A DNA stretch of 13,575 nt from JAFARZ01 sp035651595. GTDB taxonomy: Bacteria; Actinomycetota; Actinomycetes; Streptosporangiales; Streptosporangiaceae. This document shows, in pieces, positions 13,320-13,575 of the stretch (its first letter is position 1; every line of letters begins with the position of its first letter). The stretch is taken from contig DASRFJ010000157.1 in the NCBI GenBank assembly GCA_035651595.1, forward strand, positions 1 to 13,575, in the 5' to 3' direction. Made by a program: the position numbers and the translations under genes. The notes below the pieces were generated by a model, which searched no databases, was not told where the DNA came from, and worked only from the letters and a program-made list of their open reading frames with translations.

Positions 13320-13575
13320 ATGACCGGTACCGAAAGCGGGCAGGTCGCTGGGAAGGTTGTAGTGATCACGGGCGCCGGGCGTGGTATCGGCGCGGCAACC
13401 GCCCGGCTGCTGGCCGCCCGCGGGGCACGGGTGGTACTCGGATCCCGGGGCGGGCAAGAGCTGGCCGCTACCGCCGGAGCCATCGCGGACGCCGGCGGCC
13501 AGGTGGCCTACCAGCGCACCGACGTCACCCGGCCACAGGATCTGGCTGCGCTGGCAGACCTGGCCACCGGCCGGT
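13320..13575 (+). CDS. SDR-family oxidoreductase (partial, runs off the window)
   Basis: The N-terminal 85 residues of a short-chain dehydrogenase/reductase with a classical Rossmann fold. GKVVVITGAGRGIGAA at residues 11-26 carries the TGxxxGxG dinucleotide-binding motif, ARGARVVLGSR ends in a basic residue that favours NADP(H), and TDVTRPQDLAAL supplies the adenine-binding Asp. The catalytic Ser-Tyr-Lys region lies beyond the window. The ATG at 13320 is preceded by GAGGGG. An in-frame ATG at 13302 would add six residues but has no ribosome binding site. It is divergent from the Nudix gene with 137 bp between them. The substrate cannot be inferred. Confidence 0.88.
   Translation, partial: MTGTESGQVAGKVVVITGAGRGIGAATARLLAARGARVVLGSRGGQELAATAGAIADAGGQVAYQRTDVTRPQDLAALADLATGR

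Noticed and set aside
12121..13323. A 400-codon plus-strand open frame
   Set aside because: It is antisense to the Nudix domain with its perfect Nudix box and overlaps mazF; its translation is Arg/Pro/His-rich shadow sequence.
1..13575. tRNA, rRNA or riboswitch
   Set aside because: No cloverleaf-like pattern, conserved rRNA segment or known riboswitch core was recognised by eye on either strand.

Overview
The window is high-GC DNA with strong third-position G/C in its genes, purine-rich ribosome binding sites and frequent GTG starts. It carries typical actinobacterial families: a Uma2 nuclease, a HAD-like domain, a SARP-type remnant, an IS701-type transposase remnant and MazEF. It looks like an accessory region of a filamentous soil actinomycete. 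No tRNA, rRNA or CRISPR array was seen.

Layout. Positions 1-530 hold a cluster of palindromes and direct repeats and degraded-looking DNA. A HAD-fold gene (+) at 531-1046 converges, at a perfect 10-bp hairpin, on a small secreted-protein gene (-, 1386-1853). Positions 1854-3120 are a gene graveyard: a nucleotide-cyclase-like gene without its N-terminus (-) abuts a frameshifted bacterial Ig-like domain (+). A 272-aa secreted cysteine-containing protein (-, 3139-3957) follows. Next is a SnoaL-like gene (-) divergent from a TetR-family regulator (+), with two matching palindromes flanking a recognisable promoter. An IS701-family transposase fragment (+, 5763-6353) cuts into the 3' end of a minus-strand cassette.

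That cassette (8754 down to about 6270) is the most interesting part. It encodes a papain-family cysteine peptidase fused to a six-repeat beta-propeller/lectin-like domain, then 25 bp downstream a chagasin-like (I42) inhibitor of that peptidase class, then a third, unrecognised gene truncated by the IS fragment. Neither the peptidase nor the inhibitor has a visible signal peptide.

Positions 8755-10050 contain an AT-rich promoter region, a frameshifted SARP/AfsR-type DNA-binding remnant facing another orphan fragment, and a 25-bp near-palindrome. A Uma2 gene (10051-10698) and a DUF429 gene with a visible one-base frameshift (11050 onward) follow. A compact mazEF-like module (11946-12523), probably expressed from a leaderless transcript, converges on a Nudix hydrolase (-) across a 56-bp palindrome. 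The window ends inside an SDR oxidoreductase gene (13320 onward).

Overall this is a mosaic of small intact cargo genes (toxin-antitoxin, Uma2, regulator-enzyme pair, peptidase-inhibitor cassette) separated by remnants of older genes, as expected of a variable chromosomal region.
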